A DNA stretch of 64,000 nt from Saprospiraceae bacterium (GCA_016715985.1 JADJXD010000001.1:1922001-1986000); one strand, 5' to 3'; positions 9,548-19,269 are shown, counted from the stretch's first letter. Program-made: numbers and translations. The notes: generated from the sequence alone by a model not told the origin.

Positions 9548-10146
9548 TGAAAATAACAAGTCAATTTATTATAATCTTATTTATAAGCTGTGCTTCTTTA
9601 AAAAATAATGAGGTTCCAAAACCAGTGAACCAATTTGTATATAAATGGGAAAAAGCCATTCTCGAAAAAGCTGTTGAAATTAACAAATTTGTTGATTGTA
9701 AAGATGAAATCCGGTTTTATACTAAACATCTGGAAAAAATAGAATCTGACGATTATTATTTAGTGTCTTTATTCAATCATTTACTTGAATCAGGAAAAAT
9801 TGCTTCTTTAAAAGATAGTTTTTACATGATACATGAATCAACAGTGGACAATCATTATTTTTACTTGGTTAAGTCATCTAGTACTAAACAAATGATTGAA
9901 AAATATAGATTAATATTAGGAGAATGGAAAGTTATTGGCACAACAACGTATGAGAACATACATCCCATATTTATTGAGGATGATTTTGAGTGCAAACCTA
10001 ATGGACCAGAACAACTATTCCAGAGCGCAATATTTACTAAGTTTTATGAGGGAACAATAGTTGTTGAAAAATTTATACCTCAAGTTTGCGAAAAATTAAA
10101 TCATAAATTAAGTACTTTGGTAAAGGTTCCATATCGGCAAAATTAA
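9547..10146 (+). CDS. Lipoprotein, candidate immunity protein for the M91 toxin
   Basis: The 199-residue product has a lipoprotein signal ending in LFISC (Cys15), so it should be anchored in a membrane facing the periplasm. The rest is a charged alpha/beta sequence of no family I recognise. Its ATG uses the last base of the toxin's stop codon (TAATG overlap), which implies coupled translation. Position, size and overlap fit an immunity protein, and periplasmic anchoring would suit neutralising an incoming protease. That role is inference; no sequence motif proves binding. The hairpin repeat array begins directly after its stop. Confidence 0.6.
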   Translation: MKITSQFIIILFISCASLKNNEVPKPVNQFVYKWEKAILEKAVEINKFVDCKDEIRFYTKHLEKIESDDYYLVSLFNHLLESGKIASLKDSFYMIHESTVDNHYFYLVKSSSTKQMIEKYRLILGEWKVIGTTTYENIHPIFIEDDFECKPNGPEQLFQSAIFTKFYEGTIVVEKFIPQVCEKLNHKLSTLVKVPYRQN

Positions 10147-10149
10147 GTG

Positions 10150-12355
10150 GGACTATCAGACTCAACCCCACTCGGTGTAGGCGTTACCTACGTCGAAGTG
10201 ATGCTATGTATTTGCCATAAAATACACGTGAATGCCGGAAATTTATAACTTTGCATGGAATGAGTACAGGAAATCCGGACAAAGTCACAAGTTGCTTTTA
10301 TCAGGTTTATAACAGACTGAAATTTGTGCCAACAAGGGAAGCTTGGTATAAATTGCTGTTTTTTAGCTCCGGCGGAGCGATATCTTTGTAATAAGTCGAA
10401 CCAAACAAAGGTCTTAAGCTCCAGCGGAGCGAAATTAATACTACGGTTCCGCACCTACGGCGCTATCAATATCGCATTGATTTTTTCTACAAAGATTTCG
10501 TCCCTACGGGACTATATCAGTTCGGTATAAGCGGCACCCTGATGGTCGCAGATTCTGACCGTTACCAGGTCAGACTTGTCAGGCCATTATCGGACTGTTA
10601 TATTCCACTGCGATGCAATACAACCTCGATCGTCGCAGTTTGCAACTGCGATGCTATTTTTTCAGAATTTTCAATTCGATTTACCAGAACTGCCATTGCC
10701 TAAGTCGATATGATAATATTGGCTTTGCCATAAAATTCACATGAATGGAGGAAATTTATAACTTTGCATGGAATGAGTACAGGAAATCCGGACAAAGTCA
10801 CAAGTTGCTTATATCAGGTTTATAACAGACTGAAATTTGTGCCAACAAGGGAAGCTTGGTATAAATTGCTGTTTTTTAGCTCCGGCGGAGCGATATCTTT
10901 GTAATAAGCCGAACCAAACAAAGGTCTTAACCTCCAGCGGAGCGAAACTAATACTACGGTTCCGCACCTACGGCGCTATCAATATCACTTTGATTTTTTC
11001 TACAAAGATTTCGTCCCTAAGGGACTTTATCAGTTCGGCGTAAGCGGCACCCTGATGGTCGCAGATTCTGACCGTTATCAGGTCAGACTTGTCAGGCCAT
11101 TATCGGACTGATAAATTCCACTGCGATGCAATACACCCTCGATCGTCGCAGTTTCTGACCGTTACCAGGTCAGACTTGTCAGGCCATTAACGGACTGATA
11201 AATTCCACTGCGATGCTATTTTTCAGAATTTACAATTCGATTTATCTGTACTGCCTTTGCCTAAGTCGAAATGATTATATGGGCTTTACCATAAAATACA
11301 CTTGAATGGCGGAAATTTATAACTTTGCATGGAATGAGTACAGGAAATCCGGACAAAGTCACAAGTTGCTTTTATCAGGTTTATAACAGACTGAAATTTG
11401 TGCCAACAAGGGAAGCTTGGTTTAAATTGCTGTTTTTTAGCTCCGGCGGAGCGATATCTTTGTAATAAGTCGAACCAAACAAAGGTCTTAAGCTCCAGCG
11501 GAGCGAAACTAATACTACGGTTCCGCACCTACGGCGCTATCAATATCACTTTGATTTTTTCTACAAAGATTTCGTCCCTACGGGACTATATCAGTTCGGT
11601 ATAAGCGGCACCCTGATGGTCGCAGATTCTGACCGTTACCAGGTCAGACTTGTCAGGCCATTATCGGACTGATAAATTCCACTGCGATGCAATACATTCA
11701 TCCCATTGGAATCAATTCCTACGGGATTAAGAATTTACAATTCGTTTTCATTGTCCGGAGTAAGCTGCTTCTACACCAAAATGACACCATGGCATTGCTA
11801 AAAAATATGCTGGAAAGTCGGAAATTTTTAACTTTGCATGGAATGAGTACAGGAAATCCGGACAAAGTCACAAGTTGCTTATATCAGGTTTATAACAGAC
11901 TGAAATTTGTGCCAACAAGGGAAGCTTGGTATAAATTGCTGTTTTTTAGCTCCGGCGGAGCGATATCTTTGTAATAAGTCGAACCAAACAAAGGTCTTAA
12001 CCTCCAGCGGAGCGAAACTAATACTACGGTTCCGCACCTACGGCGCTATCAATATCACTTTGATTTTTTCTACAAAGATTTCGTCCCTAAGGAACTTTAT
12101 CAGTTCGGTATAAGCGGCACCCCGATCGTCGCAGTTTCTGACTGTTACCAGGTCAGACTTGCCAGGCCATTATCGGACTGATAAATTCCACTGCGATGCA
12201 ATACATTCATCCCATTGGAATCAATTCCTACGGGATTAAGAATTTACAATTCGTTTTCATTGTCCGGAGTAAGCTGCTTCTACACCAAAATGACACCATG
12301 GCATTGCTAAAAAATATGCTGGAAAGTCGGAAATTTTTAACTTTGCATGGAATAA
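10150..12355. repeat. Tandem array of four ~510-560 bp hairpin-mosaic units
   Basis: Four near-identical units are seen; the marker GCTTGGTATAAATTGCTG recurs at about 10343, 10855, 11416 and 11925 (spacings ~513, 561, 509). Each carries, in order, a TAACTTTG box (10246, 10759, 11320, 11829), a segment ending GAAATTTGTGCCAACAAGG, hairpins GCTCC-GGC-GGAGC, GCTCC-AGC-GGAGC and GTCCC-TAC-GGGAC, and then CTGACC/GGTCAG and CGCAGTT-TGC-AACTGCG type inverted repeats. A fifth, partial unit (12198-12355) repeats 11689-11846 exactly up to TTTGCATGGAAT. Small open frames in it (68 codons in each unit) cross the hairpins and are not convincing genes. Related pieces lie at 1440-2060, 13720-13875 and 17077-17260. 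A structured RNA or a REP-like repeat family is the best guess. Confidence 0.85.
12338..12345 (+). promoter_or_regulatory. Repeat-borne TAACTTTG promoter box before the amidohydrolase
   Basis: The last, truncated repeat unit ends with TAACTTTG, a perfect TAnnTTTG -7 box, 26 bases before the ATG at 12372. The distance suits a short leader. No clear TTG lies at -33. Confidence 0.5.
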
Positions 12356-12371
12356 TTACCGGATTATCGAA

Positions 12372-13709
12372 ATGAAGAAAGTTCTGATTATCTTGACAGC
12401 AATCTTAGTAGCTATCACAGTTACTTATGCAAGTCAATACCAAGATACAATTGTCATTGAAAATGTTAATGTTATACCAATGACAAAAGAAATTATTCTT
12501 CATCAACAAAGAGTTTTGATTTCAAATGGTAGAATTATAAAAATAGAACCGGCTTCTTCTCCGCTCAAAAATAAAGTTAATTTGACCATCAATGGTACGG
12601 GTAAATATTTAATCCCTGGTTTGTCTGAAATGCATTATCATTTCAGGAGCGATAACATCCAAAGTGATCTTAAGTTACTTATTGCAAATGGAATCACTAC
12701 AGTCAGGAATATGGCAGAATTTGATAATCAAGACCATTTAGCTATTAAACAAAAGGTAAAATCCGGTGAATTTCTTGGACCAAATTACTATACCACAGGC
12801 CCTTATCTTAAACATGAACAACTTGAAACTATCGATGACGTAATCAAAGTTGTAAGAGAACATAAAGAAAGAGGGTATGATTTTTTAAAAATAGCAGATA
12901 ATCTCCCACTTCCTGTTTACTTAAAGTTATTGGAGGAATGTGAAACCAACAAAATTCCGATCGTGGGACATGCTCAAAGAAGTTTACCGTTGGAATATTC
13001 ATTAAGGATGAAATCTATTGAACACATTGAAGAGTTTGTACATTTATCTGATCATGGAGGGGAAACATATTTTACATATAATAAACAAAAGCTAAAAAAA
13101 CTAGCAGTCCAATTAAGTGAAAGTGGAATTTACATTGGTACCACATTAGTGATCTTTGATTTTATTAATAACTGTCTAAATGATGTAAAATTTGAGGCTT
13201 ACCAAAAGGATGAACATGTTAAATACTTGGCTAAAAGTCAAAGACATGACTTTTTAACAGACAGGAACGATTACCGTAAACTCAAAGGTCGTAAGTTTAA
13301 TGGCGTAAATGCTCAAGTCTTATTCAACAACTATTTTACCTGGATGAATAAATTTTCGCGAATACTGTCAGACAATAATGTTAACCTGCTAACAGGCAGC
13401 GATACTTATGGCATGGTTATCGTCGGATTTTCTTTGCATAAAGAGTTTGCACTACTACAAAAAGCAGGTATCAGTCCTTATAAAATATTACTGGCAAGTA
13501 CCGTCAATCCGGCCAGGTATTTAGATGCATACGCAAGGGAAGGAACAATAGCCGAAGGAAAAAATGCGAATCTTGTACTTCTTAATAAAAACCCTTTAGA
13601 AGACATTCAAAATACAAGATCCATTGAAGGTGTATTTTTGAAGGGCAAATGGCTGGACAGAAAAACGCTAGATAAAATGCTTGCTGAAGTTGAAGAATCT
13701 TTCAAGTGA
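12372..13709 (+). CDS. Secreted metal-dependent amidohydrolase (imidazolonepropionase/prolidase-like)
   Basis: The 445-residue protein starts with a signal peptide (MKKVLIILTAILVAITVTYA). It then shows the amidohydrolase plan: a small beta-sandwich start, the HxH metal motif (EMHYH, His88 and His90), Lys173 in FLKIAD as a likely carbamylated ligand, His200 (GHAQ), His218 (IEHIEE) and Asp344 (GSDTYG), then the closing sandwich with EGTIAEGKNANLVLLNKNP. This is the full metal site of the superfamily, so an active hydrolase in the periplasm or outside the cell is likely. The substrate (cyclic amide, dipeptide or other) cannot be told. It sits between two hairpin-repeat regions, its promoter seems to come from the upstream repeat, and its last 49 bases are duplicated at 17018 beyond the insertion sequence. 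Confidence 0.85.
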   Translation: MKKVLIILTAILVAITVTYASQYQDTIVIENVNVIPMTKEIILHQQRVLISNGRIIKIEPASSPLKNKVNLTINGTGKYLIPGLSEMHYHFRSDNIQSDLKLLIANGITTVRNMAEFDNQDHLAIKQKVKSGEFLGPNYYTTGPYLKHEQLETIDDVIKVVREHKERGYDFLKIADNLPLPVYLKLLEECETNKIPIVGHAQRSLPLEYSLRMKSIEHIEEFVHLSDHGGETYFTYNKQKLKKLAVQLSESGIYIGTTLVIFDFINNCLNDVKFEAYQKDEHVKYLAKSQRHDFLTDRNDYRKLKGRKFNGVNAQVLFNNYFTWMNKFSRILSDNNVNLLTGSDTYGMVIVGFSLHKEFALLQKAGISPYKILLASTVNPARYLDAYAREGTIAEGKNANLVLLNKNPLEDIQNTRSIEGVFLKGKWLDRKTLDKMLAEVEESFK

Positions 13710-13875
13710 TAATTTCAGGGCATAGGCTGCGCTACGTCGATGTGACCCTGTAACTTTGCCTTAATATGCACTTTAATGTCGGAAATTTAAAACTTTGCAT
13801 GGAATGATTTCAGGAACTCCGGTTAAAGGCGCAAGTTGTATTTATCAAACTTTAAACAGACTGAAACTTGCGCCA
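13661..13875. repeat. 215-bp direct repeat, left copy (flanks the IS)
   Basis: These 215 bases are identical to 17018-17232. They contain the last 49 bases of the amidohydrolase gene plus downstream hairpin-repeat sequence. The left copy ends exactly where the IS inverted end CCTGACTTCCGCA begins, so the pair behaves as a very long target-site duplication. Confidence 0.9.
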
Positions 13876-14231
13876 CCTGACTTCCGCAAATTGATTAGAT
13901 AAATTCTAAATAAGCTTCTAAGTATTTGATATTGAGATGTATACGATTTTTCATTATTTGATTTTGGGTGACCCAGAGTTGGATTTCCTATCTTTGCCCT
14001 CATGTTTGTGAGGAAGAAGAATAATCCTAGTGGAAAAATAAGCATCCAAATTATCGATAAGGTATGTGGGCAGAATAAACTTATCAAAACAATAGGTAGC
14101 AGCTCAAATCCTGCCGAGATAGAAAATCTGTATGAACAGGGCAAACAATTCATAAATCAAAAGCGAGGGATTGTCGAGATCGATTTTAATAATTATAATC
14201 ACTATCATCCGACAAAAATAGAAAAAGTGAA

Positions 14232-15572
14232 TCAACTTGAGTTAACACTTTGATTATCAATGGTATTTTTCTTGTTTTCATCTGATTTTTGAAGGTGACC
14301 CCTTGTATCTTCTTTTTTCTTTTGCCGTTTACGAATCCTTCTTGATGTCAGGGTATTTCCAAAAATATCTTGCTGTCCAACCAATGGATCTTCTTTTTCA
14401 TAATATTTGTTCTTCGCTTTTACAGTTTCTACCAAATCTAGCATGCTGATTAGGTGAATTCGGACTGTACAGGCTACTGTAGAAAAAGCTTTCTGTGGTG
14501 CATTTTGCTTTTGTATGACCGTTAATAATAATTGGGCTATGAGGGTGCACCAAATTTGTGTTTTGATTGCTGTTTCGTTTTCTCCATAAAAGTAATGGAG
14601 CTGAAAATTTTGTTTTAACTTCTTAAATAAAAGCTCAATATCCCATCTTTTTTTGTAACAAGCAGCTACTTCTTCCGCAGTTAGTTCTTCAAAACTATTT
14701 GTTAAGAAGGCGTAAGGCATCCCTTTCTCATCGTAATAAGTTATTAGTCTTAAGCGTAGTACTTTTTCTTCTTTGTTCTCTTTGTATTGCAATTCTATGA
14801 TTTGATCTTTATGTACACCGTGTTCCTTGCCTTTTAAGGATGGATTTTCGATCGTACTTACGATGGTATATTTAGCATTTGACTTTTTTACGGGTGATGA
14901 AGAAGACCTTGTTTTGTGACCATTTGGCAAACTGAAGATAGTGATTGTAGGCTCGGTCAAATACCATCAAGCTGTGTGGTTTAACGTCCAGTAACTCCAA
15001 AAATTTCTTGTCATGTGTTCTAGCCGGTGTGATGGCGATAAACTGGCCTATTTGTTCAAAGGCGTTGATGACCATGTGTACCTTAGCTCCACCTTTTTCT
15101 TTCCATCATCTTTGCGATTACGGCCTACTCCTTTGAGTACTTCGGTAAATAATCGGATAGTAGTTGAATCTATAAGTAGCATCTGCTGAAACTGTTTGCC
15201 TAGAGTCTTGCTGTCCGACAAAAACGATGAATACTCTTTGACCAAGGCAAAGTACAAGTCCTCAAAAAATTTATCCGATCTCTTTCGCATCCCATCGCTG
15301 AATGTACTCTTCGCAGGTACTTTCCCGAGACTTAAATACTGTAATTTACCTGATAAACCCACCATTCCATCTATGATTTCAGCAATCGAATCACATCGAC
15401 TCAAGATAGCAAACATCAGAGACACAAAATGATCCCATGTCTTAAATTCTTTGTAATAGCGGTCGCTTTGATGTTTCGATACTAATTGGCTAAATACTGT
15501 TTTGCTCACCATTTTTATGATTTGAGCGAAAATCGGCTGTCCGACAAATTTTATCGTCGTATCTTTGTCCAT
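14232..15572 (-). pseudogene. IS4-family transposase with two frameshifts
   Basis: Three overlapping frames make one transposase: start MDKDTTIKFVGQPIFAQ (DUF4372-type N-terminus), LLIDSTTIRLF with the first catalytic Asp, VFDRAYNHY with the second, and YKKRWDIELLFKKLKQ with the Glu (Y-R-E-K signature). The frame is lost at an A-run near 15100 (repaired by a -1 shift) and again at an A6 run near 14890 (repaired by a +1 shift). Two opposite shifts argue for decay more than for programmed frameshifting, though the first site (AAAGAAAAAGG) could slip. The frame ends in host sequence at 14232, so the original stop may have lain at the element's edge. Confidence 0.8.
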
Positions 15573-15662
15573 GTCGTTTTATTGTTTGTGGTAAAACTTC
15601 TAAACGACAATTTAGGGGCGTTTGATCACCAAACGTCCCTCTCTTTAATTTTTTAGTCGGAC
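14249..15662 (-). mobile_element. Nested IS4-family element
   Basis: A leftward IS4-type transposase unit interrupts the IS1634 transposase between the codons for LELT and VNYNQL. ACACT occurs at both joints (about 14245-14249 and 15661-15665), compatible with a 5-bp target duplication. I could not find convincing inverted ends, so the limits are approximate to within ~15 bases. Confidence 0.65.
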
Positions 15663-17017
15663 ACTAGTGAATTATAATCAACTATTCAATCAAGTATTTT
15701 CATCCATTACTACGCTTAAACTGGTTGGAATTGAGTTGGTTTTGGGTAAAATATTTGATGAGATTGGGTTTAATAGAATTCAGGATGAGCTTTTCAGAGA
15801 TTTGGTGTTATATCGAATAGTATATCCCAAGAGCAAGCTTAAGACGACAGAGTACCTGTTCAGGTATTCGCAAAAAATGTATTCTGAAGATGAAATTTAT
15901 AGATATATGGATAAGTTGCATAACCATCAACAGGATCAAGTACAGCAAATAAGTTATGAGCATACATTAAAGATACTCCCTGAAAGAGTCCATGTGGTGT
16001 TTTACGATGTTACAACCATATATTTTGAAACGGACAAGGAAGATGAGCTTCGTAAGAGTGGGTTTTCCAAAGAAGGGAAACATCAAAATCCACAGATTGT
16101 ATTAGGCTTACTGGTCAGCAGGGGTGGATACCCGCTTGCATATGACATTTATGATGGTAAGAAATTCGAAGGGCATACCTTATTGCCAATTATTGACGGA
16201 TTTAAGCAGAAGTATAAAATTGGTGATCTTATTGTAGTGGCCGATTCAGGTCTTCTTTCTAATGAAAATATCAAAGAATTGATTTCTAAGGGCTATCAAT
16301 TTATCTTAGGAGCCAGAATAAAAAATGAAAAGCAACACATAAAGGATGGTATCTTAAGTTTAAATTTAGAAGATGGTCAAAGTGCTATTATCAACAAGGC
16401 AGACTTAAAGCTTATCATTGGCTTTTCGGACCAAAGAGCTAAAAAGATCAATATAACCGACAAAAAGGCCTTAATCGCTTAGAAAAGCATGTTAAATCCG
16501 GTAAATTGACAAAAAGTAGTATAAACAATCGTGGATACAATAAATTCTTAGAAATGGACGGAGATGTAAGCATCAAAATTGACGAGGAAAAAGTGGATGC
16601 AGATGCTAAATGGGATGGACTAAAAGGGTATCTTACCAATTGCACCTTGACGGAGGAAGAAATTTTAGAGAATTACAAACAGCTATGGGTTATTGAAAAG
16701 GCCTTCAGGATAGCGAAAACAGATTTGAAGATAAGACCTGTTTTCCACTATAAACAAAGAAGAATAGAAGCTCATATTTGTCTTAATTTTGTAGCATACA
16801 AAATATATAAAAAGAGCTGGAAAGGCAGCTAAAACTAAAGAATTCGGAATTGTCTCCTGAAAAAGTGATTGAGATTATACAAAGCATATTCGAGATAACG
16901 GCAATATCTCCGAATAAAAATGCTTACAAAAAAACTTTATTCTTGTCTGATGACCAACTTTTAGTCAAAAATCTATTCGGATTATCTGATTTTGGGTGAC
17001 CCAGTGCGGAAGTCAGG

Positions 17018-17232
17018 AAAAACGCTAGATAAAATGCTTGCTGAAGTTGAAGAATCTTTCAAGTGATAATTTCAGGGCATAGGCTGCGCTACGTCGATGT
17101 GACCCTGTAACTTTGCCTTAATATGCACTTTAATGTCGGAAATTTAAAACTTTGCATGGAATGATTTCAGGAACTCCGGTTAAAGGCGCAAGTTGTATTT
17201 ATCAAACTTTAAACAGACTGAAACTTGCGCCA
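17018..17232. repeat. 215-bp direct repeat, right copy
   Basis: Identical to 13661-13875. It starts directly after the right inverted end of the IS and re-creates the end of the amidohydrolase gene, then passes into the original downstream repeat sequence (GCCAGCAAGGACTTCGAC). The native, uninterrupted locus can therefore be read by joining 13875 to 17233. Confidence 0.9.
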
Positions 17233-17368
17233 GCAAGGACTTCGACTATCTTAAGAAAGTCATCATCAAATTAAAAATTTGGTAACACTCAGACGTAGGC
17301 GCAGCCTACGCCCAGCATGGTTAATTGAGTAGGAGGTAGATAATTAATTTATCTACCGTCCTCTCACA

Positions 17369-17401
17369 CCACCGTACGTGCCGTTCGGCATACGGCGGTT
17401 C
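17369..17401 (-). ncRNA. Group II intron domain V hairpin
   Basis: On the minus strand this is a ~33-base hairpin beginning GAACCGCCGTATGCC and closing with ACGTACGGTGG, the conserved catalytic domain V shape. The triad position reads CGC, as in class C introns. Domain VI follows directly toward 17324. Confidence 0.7.
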
Positions 17402-17410
17402 GCAAAGTTA

Positions 17411-18805
17411 CTAAGTTTTACTGTAAGCTCGGCTGAAAGTGAGCAGTTTAAGGTTCTCGAAATACTGGTTGGTCAAACTAGTCGCTAATATCGGACTATT
17501 GGCGATTCTCCAATAACTTTTCCTTGTATTAGCAAATTCCCATGCTTTGAAATTTGGCACGCCAAGTTTTATTAGATTATCATGCTTCGTCTTTACACGC
17601 TTCCAGTTCTTCCAATAGCACATTCTTAGTCGCCTTCTCAGCCATTCGTCTAACTTTTGGCAATGACTCTTGATGTCCGCTAGTTTATAGTAACTTACCC
17701 AGCCACCTATGAGGCTTGATAGTTTCTTTATCCTTACTTCTATACTCATGCCATTACTTCTACTTGTCAATTTCCTGACCTTTTCCTTTATCCGTTCGAG
17801 TGATTTAGGATGGATTCTTACCCCTATTTCTTTTCGTTTCTGATAAAAGCTAAAGCCTAAGAATTTTCGTTCCTTCGGGCTGCCTGTTTCACTTTTCTTC
17901 TCATTTACCTTCAGTCGGAGTTCTTCTTCCAAGTATTTACTGACACTTCGCATCACTCGTTCTGCTGATCGTTTTGTCTGTACATAGATATTACAATCAT
18001 CTGCGTATCTGCAAAATTTGTGACCACGACGCTCTAACTCCTTGTCCAATTTATCCAATATCACATTTGATAACAGCGGACTTAATGGCCCACCTTGTGG
18101 CGTGCCTTCTTCCGTCTTGCTATATAAACCACCTATCATTACTCCTGATTCTAAGTACTCTCTTATCAATTTCAGTACTCTCTTATCTCCTATCTTTTCT
18201 GATAGCAGATACATCAATTTGTCATGATTAACCCGATCAAAGAACTTTTCCCAGATCAATATCTACTACATACTTCCTACCACTTTCTATGTACTCCTTC
18301 GCTTTTAATATCGCTTGGTGTGCATTCCGATTGGGTCTGAAGCCGTAGCTACTATCTGAAAATCCTTCTTCGTATATCGGTGTCAGTACTTGGCTTATCG
18401 CTTGCTGTATCATACGGTCTATTACTGTTGGTATCCCCAACATCCTTACCCCACCATCTGGTTTCGGTATTTCCACTCGTTTTACTGCTTGTGCCTTATA
18501 CCTGCCTGTCATTAACTGCTCTTTTAGTGTACTCCCGTGTTCTTTAAGATATTTTAGCATTTCGCTTACTTCCATCTTATCAATGCCCGAGCTGCCACCA
18601 TTTTCTAACACTCGCAAATATGCCGATTCATATTCTCTCGTGATAGTATTTTCTCAAGCAGTCCATGATGCTTACTGTTCTCATCTCTTCCTTCTGTTCT
18701 CGCCGCAACATAGCTAGGCTCTCCCAACTTACCTTGAGATTCCATCTCTACTTCCATTGTGGATTCCTTGTCCCCCAAGTTTGTCTGCTTTCTACGCTCT
18801 GTCAT
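17411..18805 (-). pseudogene. ltrA: Group II intron reverse transcriptase/maturase with two compensating frameshifts
   Basis: Three frames join into one 464-residue protein. It starts MTERRKQTN, followed by LLEKILSRENMNR, the RT blocks (KPDGGVRMLGIPTV, SYGFRPNRNAHQA, EGTPQGGPLSPLLSN, the catalytic RYADDCNIYV) and the maturase/X region (FLGFSFY, IGGWVSYYK). One G seems missing near 18626 and one G is extra near 18247, so the total length stays in frame. Both events lie in short G-runs. Without correction neither half can work. The residues resemble class C intron proteins. Confidence 0.85.
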
Positions 18806-19238
18806 GAGATTACAAAATTTATAGATTCTTTGCGTTCTGTCCTTCCTTTCGTAGTGCTAACGTACCACTCCAGTACTATGACGTCTGCTGACTTCTGTAC
18901 ATTCAGCCACATATCACTATGTAGGTTGATACTTCTAAAAAAAAAATTATCCGTATCGTATATACAGATCTCCCCAGGTAAGAATAATAACCTTCATCTC
19001 ATATACCTGCTGAATTTACTCCTTAGAACTCGGGTAGTATAGGACTTTGTTTTGTTTAGCAAACTCGTCCGTTCTAAGTAAGCCTTATATTCAGTTTCTG
19101 TCCGTCAGGCCGAGATTTTGCCGCCAGCTTCTTTCAGATTCACAGTCACCCACGACACCCTTGCTCTTGGCTAGTGGTTCCTACTACCAAGCCCACAGAG
19201 GACTTTCACCTCCAAGTTATTACCCATGCTGGGCACAC

Positions 19239-19269
19239 TAAAAAAAGGACCTCAATTATTCTGAAGTCC
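19239..19269 (-). terminator. Intrinsic terminator of the acyl-CoA dehydrogenase gene
   Basis: On the minus strand AAGGACTTCA - GAATAAT - TGAGGTCCTT forms a stem with one G-T pair, followed by a seven-T run and then directly by the intron's GTGTG. It lies ~50 bases after the stop of the gene at 19321. Confidence 0.85.

Larger units (their letters stand above)
14002..16999 (+). pseudogene. IS1634-family transposase, split by insertion and two frameshifts
   Basis: The N-terminal part (14002 to about 14248, MFVRKKNNPSGKIS...LEL) continues after the nested element at about 15663 (NYNQLFNQVF). The catalytic core is clear: FYDVTTIYFE with the first Asp, ADSGLLS with the second, FILGARIK, and the YKQLWVIEKAFR helix with the Glu. 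The frame shifts by one base in an A-run at about 16440 and again in an A-run at about 16808. Joining the frames extends the protein to the stop at 16997-16999, inside the right end. The gene is therefore broken three times. Confidence 0.85.
13876..17017. mobile_element. IS1634-family insertion sequence carrying a nested IS4-type element
   Basis: The element is bounded by perfect 13-bp inverted ends, CCTGACTTCCGCA at 13876-13888 and its complement at 17005-17017. Outside both ends lies the same 215-bp sequence. It encodes, rightward, a DDE transposase of the IS1634 type. That family is known for exceptionally long and variable target duplications, which fits the flanks. The total is 3142 bp; removing the nested element (~1.4 kb) leaves ~1.7 kb, usual for the family. 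A TATCTTTG promoter box sits just before the transposase ATG at 14002. The transposase is broken, so the copy is probably not autonomous. Confidence 0.85.
17324..19238 (-). mobile_element. Group II intron (class C-like) inserted behind a terminator
   Basis: On the minus strand the element starts with GTGTGCCCAGCATGGGTAAT (5' end at 19238), a normal group II intron beginning, followed by ~430 bases of ribozyme sequence. It then carries an intron-encoded reverse transcriptase and ends with a domain V-like hairpin (17369-17401) and a domain VI-like stem (GGTAGATA...TATCTACC). The 3' end is placed at about 17324. The 5' exon is the T-run of the terminator at 19239-19269. Insertion just after a terminator stem, together with an apparent CGC triad in domain V, is typical of group IIC introns. 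The protein is frameshifted, so mobility is doubtful, but the ribozyme may still splice. Confidence 0.8.

Noticed and set aside
9547..10146. Second toxin instead of immunity protein
   Set aside because: Lipoprotein signal, lack of any catalytic motif and the overlap directly after the toxin stop fit immunity better, though not proven.
10324..12113. Four near-identical 68-codon frames in the tandem repeat (10324, 10837, 11398, 11907)
   Set aside because: They start at GTG, run straight through the hairpin stems, and the same sequence is open by chance on the other strand too. They reflect repeated DNA rather than protein conservation.
10150..12355. Possible CRISPR array
   Set aside because: The repeat unit is ~510 bp and the units are similar throughout; there are no short repeats with unique spacers and no cas genes.
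15085..15110. Programmed -1 frameshift in the IS4 transposase
   Set aside because: The A-run could slip, but a second shift of the opposite sense occurs downstream, so simple decay or sequencing error explains both better.
17974..19042. Rightward frames of 61-125 codons across the intron
   Set aside because: They are antisense to the reverse transcriptase and the ribozyme, with no family likeness.
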